Shown here: one piece after another, positions 34,072 through 41,902 of the stretch | How the letters are laid out: every line of letters starts with the position of its first letter | Numbering within the stretch: the first letter of the stretch is position 1 | From: Candidatus Rokuibacteriota bacterium | GTDB taxonomy: Bacteria > Methylomirabilota > Methylomirabilia > Rokubacteriales > CSP1-6 | Direction: 5' to 3' | Assembly: GCA_016193045.1 (NCBI GenBank) | Contig: JACPSW010000093.1 | Location: forward strand, 1-48,242 | DNA: 48,242 nt | Notes under the pieces: generated by a model | The model's input: only the letters and a program-made list of their open reading frames with translations | The model's database searches: none | What the model was told of the DNA's origin: nothing | Program-made: the position numbers and the translations under genes

Positions 34072-34179
34072 TTACTCCGTCCAGAGCCTCAAGTAGGCAT
34101 TGGTCCAGAGCACCGCGAGCAGGAGCAGGTAGACCAGCATGAACAGCAGGGCGCCCTTCGGGTGGTCGTTCTCATCCAT
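34072..34179 (-). CDS. cbaD: ba3-type oxidase subunit IIa (single helix)
   Basis: The 35-residue frame starts at ATG 34179, preceded by GGAGGAG, and reads MDENDHPKGALLFMLVYLLL and then LAVLWTNAYLRLWTE. It closely resembles the 34-residue Thermus CbaD subunit IIa, which begins MEEKPKGAL and forms the helix missing from B-type subunit II. Its stop is directly followed by the cbaB start. This completes the cbaD-cbaB-cbaA order and supports assignment of the oxidase to the ba3 type. Confidence 0.82.
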   Translation of the reverse strand: MDENDHPKGALLFMLVYLLLLAVLWTNAYLRLWTE

Positions 34180-34212
34180 GGGCTTCTCCTCCGTCCACTA
34201 CCCCATTCAATA

Positions 34213-34235
34213 GTCAATTACTCAGGCCTGACCCC
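34213..34235 (+). repeat. REP-like element, variant form, encoding the end of AceK
   Basis: GTCAATTACTCAGGCCTGACCCC is the inverse of the variant at 11483-11505. It overlaps the aceK stop codon (complement of 34222-34224) and encodes its final residues WGQA. Confidence 0.85.
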
Positions 34236-35964
34236 ATGTGTGCAGGTGGCGGTCCTGCCGGTAGGGGAAGATGTCCATGACCTCGCCGGCGGCATGCCGC
34301 GCCTGCATCCTGCGCCAGAAGTCCGGGCTCAGCAAGTCCCGGTGCGCGTCGAGGAAGACCTCGCGCGCCTTCCCCTGGAGCCCCATGAAGGTGAGGAATT
34401 CCTCCGGGAAGAGGTCGCCATCCCCCACGTAGAACCACGGTTCCGCCGCCAGCTCCTCCTCCAGGTCCCGGGCGCGCGGCATGTCGCGGAAGTTGCAGTC
34501 GGTCAGCGCGCAGAGCTCGTCGTAATCGTAGAACGCCACGCGCCCGTGCCGGGTGACGCCGAAGTTCTTCAGCAGCAGGTCGCCCGGGAAGATGTTCGTC
34601 GCCGCCAGGTCTTTGATCGCCTGCCCGTACTCCAGCGCCGCGTCGTGGGCGGCGGGCCCGTCCGCGTCCCGGAGGTACAGGTTGAGCGGCGTCATCCGCC
34701 GCTGCGTGTAGAGATGCTTGATGACCACCCGCCCGTCCGCCACGGAGACGCTCTCGCCCGCCGTGTCCCTCAGCTCCGCCAGCAGCGCCTCCGAAAACCG
34801 GTCCCGGGCGAACGCCAGATGCTCGAATTCCTGCGCGTCCGCCAGGCGGCCGGCGCGGTCGTGATTGAACACCAGCTGGTATTTCCGTAGCACGTCCGGG
34901 CGGGTCGTCGTCTTCGGGAACGCGATCTTGTCGCGGATCACCTTGAAGACCACGTCGTACGACGGCAGCGTGAACACCACCATGACCATGCCCCGGTCGC
35001 CGGGGGCGATCTCGAACTTGTCCGAGGAGCGCTCGAGGTGGCGAAGGAGATCCCGGTAGAGCTCGGTCTTGCCGTGCTTGTTGTAGCCGAGGGCGATGTA
35101 CAGCTCGGCGACGCGCTTGAGCGGCATGAGGGACTTCAGGAAGTGGATCGTGTCATGCGGCCGCTCCACGTCCGCGTGGAAGTAGGAATGCGTGAAGCTG
35201 AACACGATGCTGACCTCGTCCTCGGTCGTGAGCGCGGCGTCCACGACGATGCCCCCGTCGGTGTGGAGCAGCGCGACCGCCAGGGGCATGAGGCGGTTCC
35301 CGCCGACGACCCGCCCGATCAGATACGCGCCCTTGTTGCGGTAGAAGACCGGCTTGAGGATCTCGATCGCCTCGATGGGCCGCGTCCCCCAGGCGGCGCG
35401 GCGCCCGGCCTCGATCGCGTCCGCCACCAGCCGGGCGTCGAGGTCGAGGTTCCGGTAGGGGACCGCGCAGCCATAATCGGCCATGAGGTCTCCGACGAGC
35501 GCGGCGACCGACCCGCGCAGGACGTACCGCCGGTACACGCGCTCGTCCGGCGGCGGGGGGGGCGCGTCGAAGTCCGAGTCCACGTACTCGATCTTGGGAT
35601 CCACCCCGACCGTGTCGAAGATCCGGCGGGTGGCCGAGTTGAAGAAGGTCTCCGCCAGCTCGAAGTCGGTGCGGCCGGCGACCGCCCCGCTGTAGGCCGC
35701 CCGCATCCGCGTCCACAGGGGGCGGTCCTGGGCGCGCTCGCCCAGGATCCGGCGCACGTCGGCGACCACGCCGGTGACGACGCGGGGGTACAGGTCCAGG
35801 CGGTCCCGGGCGTCCTGCTGCATCCCGCGCCACTCCTGTCCCTCGAAGCGGGACCGGGCGCGGCGCGTGATCTGCCGGAACTCCCGCTGGTAGGCGTCGA
35901 AGGCGAGGTGGATCGCGTCGGCCCCGCTGCGGGCCGTCGGGTCGCTCGCGTGCTGAAGGGGCAT
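34222..35964 (-). CDS. aceK: Isocitrate dehydrogenase kinase/phosphatase
   Basis: AceK phosphorylates and dephosphorylates isocitrate dehydrogenase on one site, diverting isocitrate to the glyoxylate shunt. The 580-residue protein matches the E. coli length (578). The regulatory half is followed by the kinase fold: GDRGMVMVVFTLPSYDVVFK, VIRDKIAFPKTTTRPDVLRK, then FPGDLLLKNFGVTRHGRVAF with the catalytic loop and YDYDELCALT with the metal-binding Asp. It starts 3 bp after the PFOR delta-beta stop, so it belongs to the PFOR operon and not to an aceBA operon; isocitrate lyase and malate synthase are not in this window. The last residues (WGQA) and the stop come from a REP-like repeat. Confidence 0.95.
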   Translation of the reverse strand: MPLQHASDPTARSGADAIHLAFDAYQREFRQITRRARSRFEGQEWRGMQQDARDRLDLYPRVVTGVVADVRRILGERAQDRPLWTRMRAAYSGAVAGRTDFELAETFFNSATRRIFDTVGVDPKIEYVDSDFDAPPPPPDERVYRRYVLRGSVAALVGDLMADYGCAVPYRNLDLDARLVADAIEAGRRAAWGTRPIEAIEILKPVFYRNKGAYLIGRVVGGNRLMPLAVALLHTDGGIVVDAALTTEDEVSIVFSFTHSYFHADVERPHDTIHFLKSLMPLKRVAELYIALGYNKHGKTELYRDLLRHLERSSDKFEIAPGDRGMVMVVFTLPSYDVVFKVIRDKIAFPKTTTRPDVLRKYQLVFNHDRAGRLADAQEFEHLAFARDRFSEALLAELRDTAGESVSVADGRVVIKHLYTQRRMTPLNLYLRDADGPAAHDAALEYGQAIKDLAATNIFPGDLLLKNFGVTRHGRVAFYDYDELCALTDCNFRDMPRARDLEEELAAEPWFYVGDGDLFPEEFLTFMGLQGKAREVFLDAHRDLLSPDFWRRMQARHAAGEVMDIFPYRQDRHLHTWGQA

Positions 35965-35967
35965 GGA

Positions 35968-37626
35968 CTACATAAGGCCCGCGAGCTCTTGAAGCCTGCG
36001 CCAGGCGGCCAGGCGATCGGCCTGCCCGGTCAGGAGGGCGGGCGACGGTCGCCCCGCGCCGTCGAACTGGCGGGCGAAGCGCCCCTCCGTCCGGGCGAAG
36101 GTGATGAAGTCGATGACCTCGCCGGTCTTGGGGTGGCGCGCCCAGTCCTCCTTCGGATCAGGATTGCCCTGCAGGGAGAGCCGCTCGCGGATCGTCTCCC
36201 CCTTGCGGGGGTCGTGGATGAAGAGCGGGAAGGCGCGGGAGTCCACCGCGAGCTTGGCCTGGCGCGCCGCCCGGTCGTCCCCCACGCCGTGCTCGGGCTG
36301 GCAGGTGGTGTAGGCGACGACGACCGCGGGGCCGGGGAAGCTGTTAGCGTCCAGGATCGCGCGGTAGAAGTGGTTGATGTGGGCGGCCGTCGTCTGGGCC
36401 ACGAAGACCTCCGGGTGCATGAGGCAGATCAGGCCCAGCTCCTTCCGCCGCTCGCTCTTGCCCGCCACGGCCGGGCCCACCGCCGCCATCTTCGCGTCCT
36501 GGGCGAGGAAGGACGCCGTGGAGACCTGGCCGCCCGTGTTGGAGTACACCTGGGTGTCCAGCACCAGCACCTTGATGTCCATGCCCGCCGCGAGCATCCG
36601 CGAGAGCGACTGGAAGCCGATGTCGTACATGGCGCCGTCGCCGCCCACGACCCAGAGGCGCTTTTCCTGCCAGCCGCGCTGGTCCCACTTGGCGCGCACC
36701 CCCATCGCCACGGCCGGGGCGTTCTCGAAGAGGGAGTTCGTCCAGGGGACCAGGAACGGATTGTAGGGATAGGTGGAGCAGTAGACCGTGTTGCAGCCCG
36801 TGGCCGCCACGATCGCCAGGCCCTCCGGGCCGTGGGCGAAGCCGGTCGCCGCCACCATCATCCGGAGCGCCGTGCCCTCCCCGCACCCCATGCACGAGCC
36901 GGCGCCCCCCACGTAGAGCAGCGCCGACTCCTCGGCGAGCATCATGTCGGCCAGCGACTTCTCGTTGATGTACTCGGCGGGGGTCGGCCCCACCTTCCGG
37001 AAGAAGTTGAACGCCCGGCGGTAGCTGTCGAGCGTGGCATCCTGCTTCCGGACCATGCGGAGCGCGTCGTACCCCCGCGCGGCGCACACTTCCACGCACT
37101 CGGCGCACCCCTTGCACTTGGTGGAGTCGATGAAGATGCCGAACAACGCCCCTTCGAGCCCCTTCCGCGCCGGGACCTCGAAGTACTTCCGGGTCCGCAC
37201 CCACTGGGCCCCGTCGAACTCGGGCTCGCCCTCGAGCCGGGAGGCCGGGATCGCCTTGGCCAGGATCGCCGTGTCCGGACACTCGGTCACGCAAGTCATG
37301 CAGCCGACGCACCGGTCGGCGATGAACTCGGGGATGTCCGGGGAGAGGTAGGAGAAGTCCCTCAGCGCGGCCGTCCCCGCCGGGATGAGGCTGCGCGCGA
37401 TGCCCACGTCGGCGGGGAGCTCCTGCGAGCCGACTCCCTTTTCGTAGGCGCCGATGACCCGGGCGTTGAAGTCGGCGACGTACTCCGCGACGTCGAGCGT
37501 CAGGACGGACTCGGTCGGCAGCCGGGCCTCGTGGACGTCCTTGGCCAGCCCGGGCTCCTTGGTCCCGAGGGAGACTTCCTCGGCCTCGACCTCCAGGGGA
37601 TTGAACACGCGCTCGTTCTCGGTCAT
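35968..37626 (-). CDS. 2-oxoacid:ferredoxin oxidoreductase, fused delta-beta subunit (pyruvate type)
   Basis: The 552-residue protein joins a ferredoxin-like delta domain and a thiamine-diphosphate beta domain. The two 4Fe-4S motifs are CVGCMTCVTECP and CKGCAECVEVC, near residues 110-180. The TPP part holds GSCMGCGEGTALRMM with cysteines for a proximal cluster, and GGDGAMYDIGFQSLSRML, the Mg/TPP motif. CSTYPYNPFLVPWTNSLFEN is typical of pyruvate enzymes. ATG 37626 is chosen; it lies 1 bp after the CBS stop, and the longer frame would start inside a repeat. With the alpha-gamma protein it would decarboxylate pyruvate to acetyl-CoA, reducing ferredoxin, or run in reverse. Which 2-oxoacid is used is not certain. 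Confidence 0.92.
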   Translation of the reverse strand: MTENERVFNPLEVEAEEVSLGTKEPGLAKDVHEARLPTESVLTLDVAEYVADFNARVIGAYEKGVGSQELPADVGIARSLIPAGTAALRDFSYLSPDIPEFIADRCVGCMTCVTECPDTAILAKAIPASRLEGEPEFDGAQWVRTRKYFEVPARKGLEGALFGIFIDSTKCKGCAECVEVCAARGYDALRMVRKQDATLDSYRRAFNFFRKVGPTPAEYINEKSLADMMLAEESALLYVGGAGSCMGCGEGTALRMMVAATGFAHGPEGLAIVAATGCNTVYCSTYPYNPFLVPWTNSLFENAPAVAMGVRAKWDQRGWQEKRLWVVGGDGAMYDIGFQSLSRMLAAGMDIKVLVLDTQVYSNTGGQVSTASFLAQDAKMAAVGPAVAGKSERRKELGLICLMHPEVFVAQTTAAHINHFYRAILDANSFPGPAVVVAYTTCQPEHGVGDDRAARQAKLAVDSRAFPLFIHDPRKGETIRERLSLQGNPDPKEDWARHPKTGEVIDFITFARTEGRFARQFDGAGRPSPALLTGQADRLAAWRRLQELAGLM

Positions 37627-37627
37627 C

Positions 37628-38104
37628 TCAGGACCTCGAGCGCGGGCTTTGCCCGCGCAATCCAAGGGGGGAGGTTTCGGAAGGGGGGCGGAGCCCCCCT
37701 CCGAGGAAGTCGGCGTGCTTCACCACATCGGTCAGCGAGAGGATCCCGATGGGCCTCTCGCCGCCTGGAACAGCCTCCGTGACCACCAAGCGGTGAATCT
37801 TCCTCGTCCTCAGCAGATCGAGCGCGTCGGCCACCGGCGTCCCGGCGCCGACGGAGATGACCGGGGTGGTCATCAGGTGGCGCGCCGTCATGCCCCGCCA
37901 GTGGCGCATGTACGGCTCGATGAAGCCGGCGTTGGCCAGGTCGGTGCGCGAGATAACGCCGAGGGCCAGTCCATCGGCGTTCACAACCACGAGCGCGCTG
38001 ATCTGGTGGGTCTTCATCGTCTGCGCCACCTCGGGCAGCGTCGTCTCCGGAGCGCAGACGATCACGCCCTCGTGCATCCACTCGCGAACCACCGGCTCAG
38101 TCAC
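37628..38104 (-). CDS. CBS-domain pair protein
   Basis: The 158-residue protein is a tandem CBS (Bateman) module: WMHEGVIVCAPETTLPEVAQ and VVVNADGLALGVISRTDL form the first, and LMTTPVISVGAGTPVADALD and PIGILSLTDVVKHADF the second. Such modules bind adenine nucleotides and regulate enzymes. The gene overlaps the PFOR alpha-gamma end by 8 bp and sits 1 bp before the delta-beta gene, so its product may regulate that enzyme. About 25 C-terminal residues (GGGLRPPSETSPLGLRGQSP onward) are encoded by a 69-bp repeat and are unrelated to CBS domains. Confidence 0.88.
   Translation of the reverse strand: MTEPVVREWMHEGVIVCAPETTLPEVAQTMKTHQISALVVVNADGLALGVISRTDLANAGFIEPYMRHWRGMTARHLMTTPVISVGAGTPVADALDLLRTRKIHRLVVTEAVPGGERPIGILSLTDVVKHADFLGGGLRPPSETSPLGLRGQSPRSRS
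37637..37705. repeat. 69-bp interspersed element, copy 1
   Basis: This GC-rich sequence contains two small hairpins (GCGGGCTTTGCCCGC and GGGGGGCGGAGCCCCCC). It is repeated in inverted orientation at 46959-47027, with the same length and about eight differences. Here it encodes the C-terminus of the CBS protein and ends just before the PFOR delta-beta start. Confidence 0.8.
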
Positions 38105-40052
38105 GGGCGGCCACCTCGTGAGCCCGCGCCGGCACCGGGACCTCGAAGACCTCGCTGAAGCCCCGCCGGGCCGCGCGGAGGTTTTCCTGGATCACCGCCT
38201 CCCCGCGCTTGCCGAAGAACTTCCTCATCGAGCGCTCCACCGACCGGTCGATCTCCTCGTCCGTGTAGGGCAGGCGGGACAGGAACGGCGTGGCGCGCAG
38301 GAAGATGCCGAGCAGCACGATCCCCTGCATCCTCACCTGGAGCTCAGGCCGGCTCGTGGTTTCGCGCGCGATCTTCTGGGTGTCCAGGGCGAGGACCCGG
38401 AGGCCGCGCTCGCGGATGATCGCCTGGGCCTCGGCCGGGATCTTGGTCCAGATGGCCGCCGGGTCCGTGTCGGACGACTGGATGAACACGGTGCCGCCCG
38501 CGGCGATGCCCGCCAGCGGGTTGCCCAGGTGGAAGGCGTTGACGTCGTTGAGCGGGACGAAGTCCACATGGGCCAGCTCCGAGTGGGTCCGGATCCGCTC
38601 TTCCGCCACGGTCAGGAAGTACGTCGTCGGCAGCCCCTTCTTCTCCGAGCCGTAGAGCGGGTAGGCCTGCACGTGAAGCTTGAACAGGTCACCCAGGATC
38701 GTGGCGATGACCCGGTTCGTGGTGACCGAGCCGAACCCGCCGACCGAGTGCCCCCGCATCGAAAACGCGCCGCGTGGACGGACGTCGGGGTCCTCCGTCG
38801 GCGGCAGCGCGAGCTCGTGGCGGATGCCCAGGACGAAGGTGCGGCGACCGCCCCGCGCCATCTCCTCCACGGCGGCGACGAAGTCCCCGGGCCGCACGTC
38901 CCGGCTCCCGAGCCCGGCGGCCGCGGCGTGGATGGCCGGGAGGCCGTGGACCGGCGTGAAGCCTGGGGCTCCCGCCGCGGCGTCGGCGAAGGCCGCCTTG
39001 ATCTCGGCGGCCAGCGGGTTCGACTGAGCCAGGGGATTGTCCATCCTCTCGACGACCGTGAAGGCCTTGATCGTGCGCAGGGCTTCGACGATCTCCCGGG
39101 CGGGAAACGGCCTGAACACGGTGACGCCGAGGACCCCGACGCGGAGATCGCGCACCGCGCGCAGCCAGTCGGCCGTCGCCATGGCGGTCTCGACCAGGCC
39201 CCCCATGCCGACCAGGGCGTACTCGGCGTCCTCCAGCCGGTACGGCTCCACCAGGCCGAAGCGCCGTCCCGTCAGCGCGTGGAAGCGCTCCATGGTGGCG
39301 GTGAGGATGCCCGGGAGGCGGTCGGTGAAGTAGCGCTGGGCGATCTTCCCCTTCATGTAGGCGTCCTGGTTCTGCACCACTCCCGACATGATGGGCTTTG
39401 CGGGGTTCATCAGGTTCCGGAGCCGCGTCGTGGCGTACGGGTCTCCGACGAACTCGGCCATCAGCTCCGGCTCCGGAAGGCAGACGTTCTCCACGGTGTG
39501 GGTGGTGAGAAAGCCGTCCTGGACCGAGAGGAACGGCGTCTCCCCTTCTTCGGCGGCCCGGCGCAGAATCAGGGCCAGGTCCCCCGCTTCCTGGGCGTTC
39601 TTCGCGAAGGCGATCCCCCACCCCGCGTCGGCCACCGCCATCACGTCGTCGTGGCCGCAGTGGACGTTCAGCGCCTGGGACGTCAGGGCCCGCGCCCCGA
39701 CGTGGAAGACGACGGGCAGGCGCTTGCCCGCGATCGTGTAGAGCACTTCCTTCATCAGGACCAGGCCCTGCCCCGAGGTGAAATTCGTGACGCGGCCGCC
39801 CGCCAGGGCGAACCCCTCGCAGGTGGAGGCGGACGAGTGCTCGGACTCCAGCTCGAGGAAGAAGAGCGGCTCTCCCCACAGGTTCTTCTTGCCGCTGGCC
39901 TGAGCGGTTTGGTACCCGGCCCCCATGTTGGTGGAGGAGGTGATCGGATAGGCGCACGCGCCCTGGGTGACGTGGGTCTCGACCCAGACCACGGTCTCCG
40001 AGCCATCGGCCGTGGCGGGGGTCCCGGGGAAGGGGGGAGTCGTAGGCATCAT
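38097..40052 (-). CDS. 2-oxoacid:ferredoxin oxidoreductase, fused alpha-gamma subunit
   Basis: The 651-residue protein has the alpha (pyrimidine-binding) domains first and the gamma domain last. The N-terminus VTQGACAYPITSSTNMGAGY, EHSSASTCEGFALAGGRVTN and VVFHVGARALTSQALNVHCG are conserved PFOR domain I/VI sequences. RMDNPLAQSNPLAAEIKAAF follows, and the gamma part begins near residue 440 with RGHSVGGFGSVTTNRVIAT. It starts at ATG 40052 (or 40049) with a weak ribosome site. With the delta-beta gene downstream it forms the whole enzyme in two chains, with a CBS gene in between. The leading region 40053-40160 has no gene. Confidence 0.92.
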   Translation of the reverse strand: MMPTTPPFPGTPATADGSETVVWVETHVTQGACAYPITSSTNMGAGYQTAQASGKKNLWGEPLFFLELESEHSSASTCEGFALAGGRVTNFTSGQGLVLMKEVLYTIAGKRLPVVFHVGARALTSQALNVHCGHDDVMAVADAGWGIAFAKNAQEAGDLALILRRAAEEGETPFLSVQDGFLTTHTVENVCLPEPELMAEFVGDPYATTRLRNLMNPAKPIMSGVVQNQDAYMKGKIAQRYFTDRLPGILTATMERFHALTGRRFGLVEPYRLEDAEYALVGMGGLVETAMATADWLRAVRDLRVGVLGVTVFRPFPAREIVEALRTIKAFTVVERMDNPLAQSNPLAAEIKAAFADAAAGAPGFTPVHGLPAIHAAAAGLGSRDVRPGDFVAAVEEMARGGRRTFVLGIRHELALPPTEDPDVRPRGAFSMRGHSVGGFGSVTTNRVIATILGDLFKLHVQAYPLYGSEKKGLPTTYFLTVAEERIRTHSELAHVDFVPLNDVNAFHLGNPLAGIAAGGTVFIQSSDTDPAAIWTKIPAEAQAIIRERGLRVLALDTQKIARETTSRPELQVRMQGIVLLGIFLRATPFLSRLPYTDEEIDRSVERSMRKFFGKRGEAVIQENLRAARRGFSEVFEVPVPARAHEVAARD

Positions 40053-40159
40053 GCACTAGGTATGCAGGGGCAGTGCCAGGCAGGGCGCCGAGAAAGCGGA
40101 CACATAATCAATCATTTCTATCATAGGTGGGGGAGCGTCTCCGAGCAAGCGGCGGCCGG

Positions 40160-40255
40160 GCGCCGCCTCAAGAGGGGCAGGGCTGCCCCACCCGCTCGGC
40201 GCGGGCCCGGTAGCCGCGGGCCAGCTCCAGGAAGATCTCCAGGTCGCGGTCGAGC
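40160..40255 (-). pseudogene. Duplicated 3' end of the HgdB-like gene
   Basis: Minus-strand reading gives LDRDLEIFLELARGYRARAE followed by RVGQPCPS and a stop. This matches the true C-terminus of the HgdB-like gene at 41903-41990, with only a few base changes over about 95 bp. The two copies are in the same orientation and bound the low-GC island. No start or upstream homology remains. Confidence 0.85.
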
Positions 40256-40950
40256 CCAATCTCAGCCTGGAGATACTGCGGGCCGATATCCGGATGGACT
40301 GCGAGTCTGGCAGTGTTTGTCAGAGAGCAAGGCTTGACAAGGTCGTGCAAGCGGCGGATATTGCTTCTGATTTTTGTTTAGGAGCAGAAGACCTTGGGCG
40401 AGATAGGCTGAAGGCATAGCCTGCAAGAGACTTGCGAGCGTTAGTGCCTAATACGCAAGTTGACCTGGAATTCCTCGATCGTACGTTCATCAACTTTGAC
40501 GACCACTCGTACCGTTGGATTGATCTCAAGCGCTTTTCTTTTGCCGACCGCACGGCCCCGGACACCACTCTGCTCGGTAGCCTGATCGCCCACTGGCGGT
40601 ACCGGGACGTTTACTGCAGTGCGGACTCGCATGAACGTGACAGCCAGATAATTCACGGCCCGTATCTCGTGACCACGATTTCTCCTTCGTGCTCGACGAA
40701 TTTCGAGAGCTCGTTCTGGTAGACTGGGCTCCGGGAGAACTGACTTTGGCGGTGATGGCGATCGACTGAACCAGCCAAACCAACGCATGCACCGGCGCGG
40801 ATGGGCAGTTGTTGCTTGCTTCTGAGTGTTGTCCGCGTACAATGCGGCTCGGTCGTTCGTGGGCGGTCTGGCCTTTCTGCCCGTCCGCCCGGTGAGGCGG
40901 AGTGTTAGACCGTTTGAGCCGCTGACGCCCGAGTGGAGTACGATGACGCG
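40256..40950. other. Low-GC island, left part, without a confident gene
   Basis: This 695-bp stretch is clearly less GC-rich than the flanks. One minus-strand frame (40441-40632, MRVRTAVNVPVPPVGDQATE onward) ends RTIEEFQVNLRIRH. An overlapping plus frame (40432-40722) also exists; neither matches a family I know. GCGTTAG near 40438 and GTTAGAC at 40904-40910 look like single core sites of integron attC elements, but full paired sites were not found for them. It probably holds one or two acquired cassettes. Confidence 0.4.
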
Positions 40951-41190
40951 GTGAGCCCGACGATCTTTCGCGCGGGAGGGTATCGGTTCTACTTCTTCTC
41001 GCGAGAAGAGCCGAGAATGCACGTTCATGTTCATCACCAGACCGGGGAGGCGAAGATCTGGCTTGAGCCAGAGATCGCAGTCGCCGAGAACTACGGGCTG
41101 AGCCAACGGCGACTTGCTGCCGCCTTGAGGCTGGTCCAGGAGCACGAAGATGAGATCCGCGCAGCGTGGCAAACGCACTTCACGCGTTGA
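40951..41190 (+). CDS. DUF4160 protein
   Basis: The 79-residue product starts SPTIFRAGGYRFYFFSREEP after a GTG at 40951 and continues MHVHVHHQTGEAKIWLEPE, the DUF4160 signature. An upstream in-frame GTG at 40933 is possible, but the family N-terminus supports 40951. DUF4160 genes are widespread in mobile and integron-associated regions and are usually paired with a DUF2442 gene, as here. Some authors class the pair as toxin-antitoxin-like; no activity can be read from the sequence. Confidence 0.82.
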   Translation: MSPTIFRAGGYRFYFFSREEPRMHVHVHHQTGEAKIWLEPEIAVAENYGLSQRRLAAALRLVQEHEDEIRAAWQTHFTR

Positions 41191-41458
41191 AGTAGCCAAC
41201 GTCTCGTCGCACGGCTTTTGGCTTCTTCTTAACGACCGCGAGTTGTTTCTGTCCTTCGAGGCTTTCCCGTGGTTCCGCGACGCGCCGATCGCAAAGCTCG
41301 TTCACGTGCAGTTGCTCTCGCCAGGCCATCTGTACTGGCCCAAGCTGGATGTGGACCTAGCGGTCGAGTCGGTCGAGCATCCGGAGCGTTTTCCCTTGGT
41401 GAGCAAAGTCCGGTCTAACTCCAGGCTACAGCGGACGCCCGCGCGCGGGCGCCGCTGA
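41150..41458 (+). CDS. DUF2442 protein
   Basis: The 102-residue product overlaps the DUF4160 gene by 41 bp and starts at ATG 41150. The domain covers VEVANVSSHGFWLLLNDREL, FLSFEAFPWFRDAPIAKLVH and LYWPKLDVDLAVESVEHPER. The last 14 or so residues (SNSRLQRTPARGRR) are encoded by the attC-like hairpin downstream, so the native protein probably ended near FPLVSK. The overlapping pair should be translated together. Confidence 0.82.
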   Translation: MRSAQRGKRTSRVEVANVSSHGFWLLLNDRELFLSFEAFPWFRDAPIAKLVHVQLLSPGHLYWPKLDVDLAVESVEHPERFPLVSKVRSNSRLQRTPARGRR

Positions 41459-41473
41459 GCCTGCGCATTAGGC
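41413..41473 (+). other. attC-like integron recombination site
   Basis: GTCTAAC at 41413-41419 fits the left core site RYYYAAC. A near-perfect stem follows: CAGGCT, CAGCGG and CGCCCG pair with CGGGCG, CCGCTG and AGCCTG. Single unpaired A bases lie on one strand only, as in attC. The right core is ATTAGGC (41467-41473), one base from GTTRRRY. The 61-bp length is in the normal range. The preceding ORF ends inside the site, typical of a gene cassette. No integrase gene is visible. Confidence 0.6.
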
Positions 41474-41477
41474 GGAC

Positions 41478-41564
41478 ATGGTATCAGTGAGCGGCAACTG
41501 GCGGGTGACGTTCAAGTTCGTGGGTAAGGATGCTGATTCCGTCGATTACGAGGATTATCACTGA
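41478..41564 (+). pseudogene. higB: Truncated higB (RelE-type toxin), C-terminal remnant
   Basis: The frame [20 protein letters not shown], ending SVDYEDYH, is the C-terminal fourth of HigB-type mRNA endonuclease toxins, whose members read SVSGNWRVTF...VDYEDYH. The homology begins directly after the attC-like site, with a stop codon upstream in frame, so about 65 N-terminal residues are missing. It lies 11 bp before higA, the standard toxin-first order. Confidence 0.75.
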
Positions 41565-41575
41565 GAGGAGTAGCA

Positions 41576-41863
41576 ATGCGTATGCACAACCCACCTCATC
41601 CGGGAGAGATCATCAAGGCTCTTTGCCTTGAGCCACTTGGAGTCACCGTTACGAAAGCCGCAGAAGCTCTGGGAGTAAGCCGCAAGACCCTTTCTGCCAT
41701 TCTGAATGGCCGTGCCGGGATCAGCCCTGAGATGGCAGTCCGTCTTTCCATTGCCTTTGGCACCTCCGCCGAGAGTTGGCTCAACCAGCAAACGCAGTAC
41801 GACCTTTGGCACGCCGAGCAGCGTCGGAAGCAGCTTCGGGTTGCTAAGCTCGCATCGGCGTAG
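41576..41863 (+). CDS. higA: HigA-family antitoxin (HTH, XRE type)
   Basis: The 95-residue DNA-binding antitoxin has the HigA N-terminus [20 protein letters not shown], a helix-turn-helix ([20 protein letters not shown]) and [16 protein letters not shown] near the end. ATG 41576 follows GAGAGGAG by 5 nt. HigA binds its own promoter and neutralises HigB. Because the adjacent higB is cut to its last 28 codons, this antitoxin is now orphaned and may only act as a repressor or protect against a HigB made elsewhere. Confidence 0.92.
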   Translation: MRMHNPPHPGEIIKALCLEPLGVTVTKAAEALGVSRKTLSAILNGRAGISPEMAVRLSIAFGTSAESWLNQQTQYDLWHAEQRRKQLRVAKLASA

Positions 41864-41902
41864 AAGACGCTCATCATCCCCGTGACCGAGCCCGGGGCCG
41901 CC

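Noticed and set aside
40340..40450. A possible tRNA-like or small-RNA gene at the left of the island.
   Set aside because: Short stems such as GCAAG/CTTGC are present, but no cloverleaf, anticodon arm or CCA end could be made.
40432..40722. A 96-residue plus-strand ORF in the island as a gene.
   Set aside because: No recognised domain, weak ribosome site and an overlapping antisense frame of similar merit; described only within the island entry.
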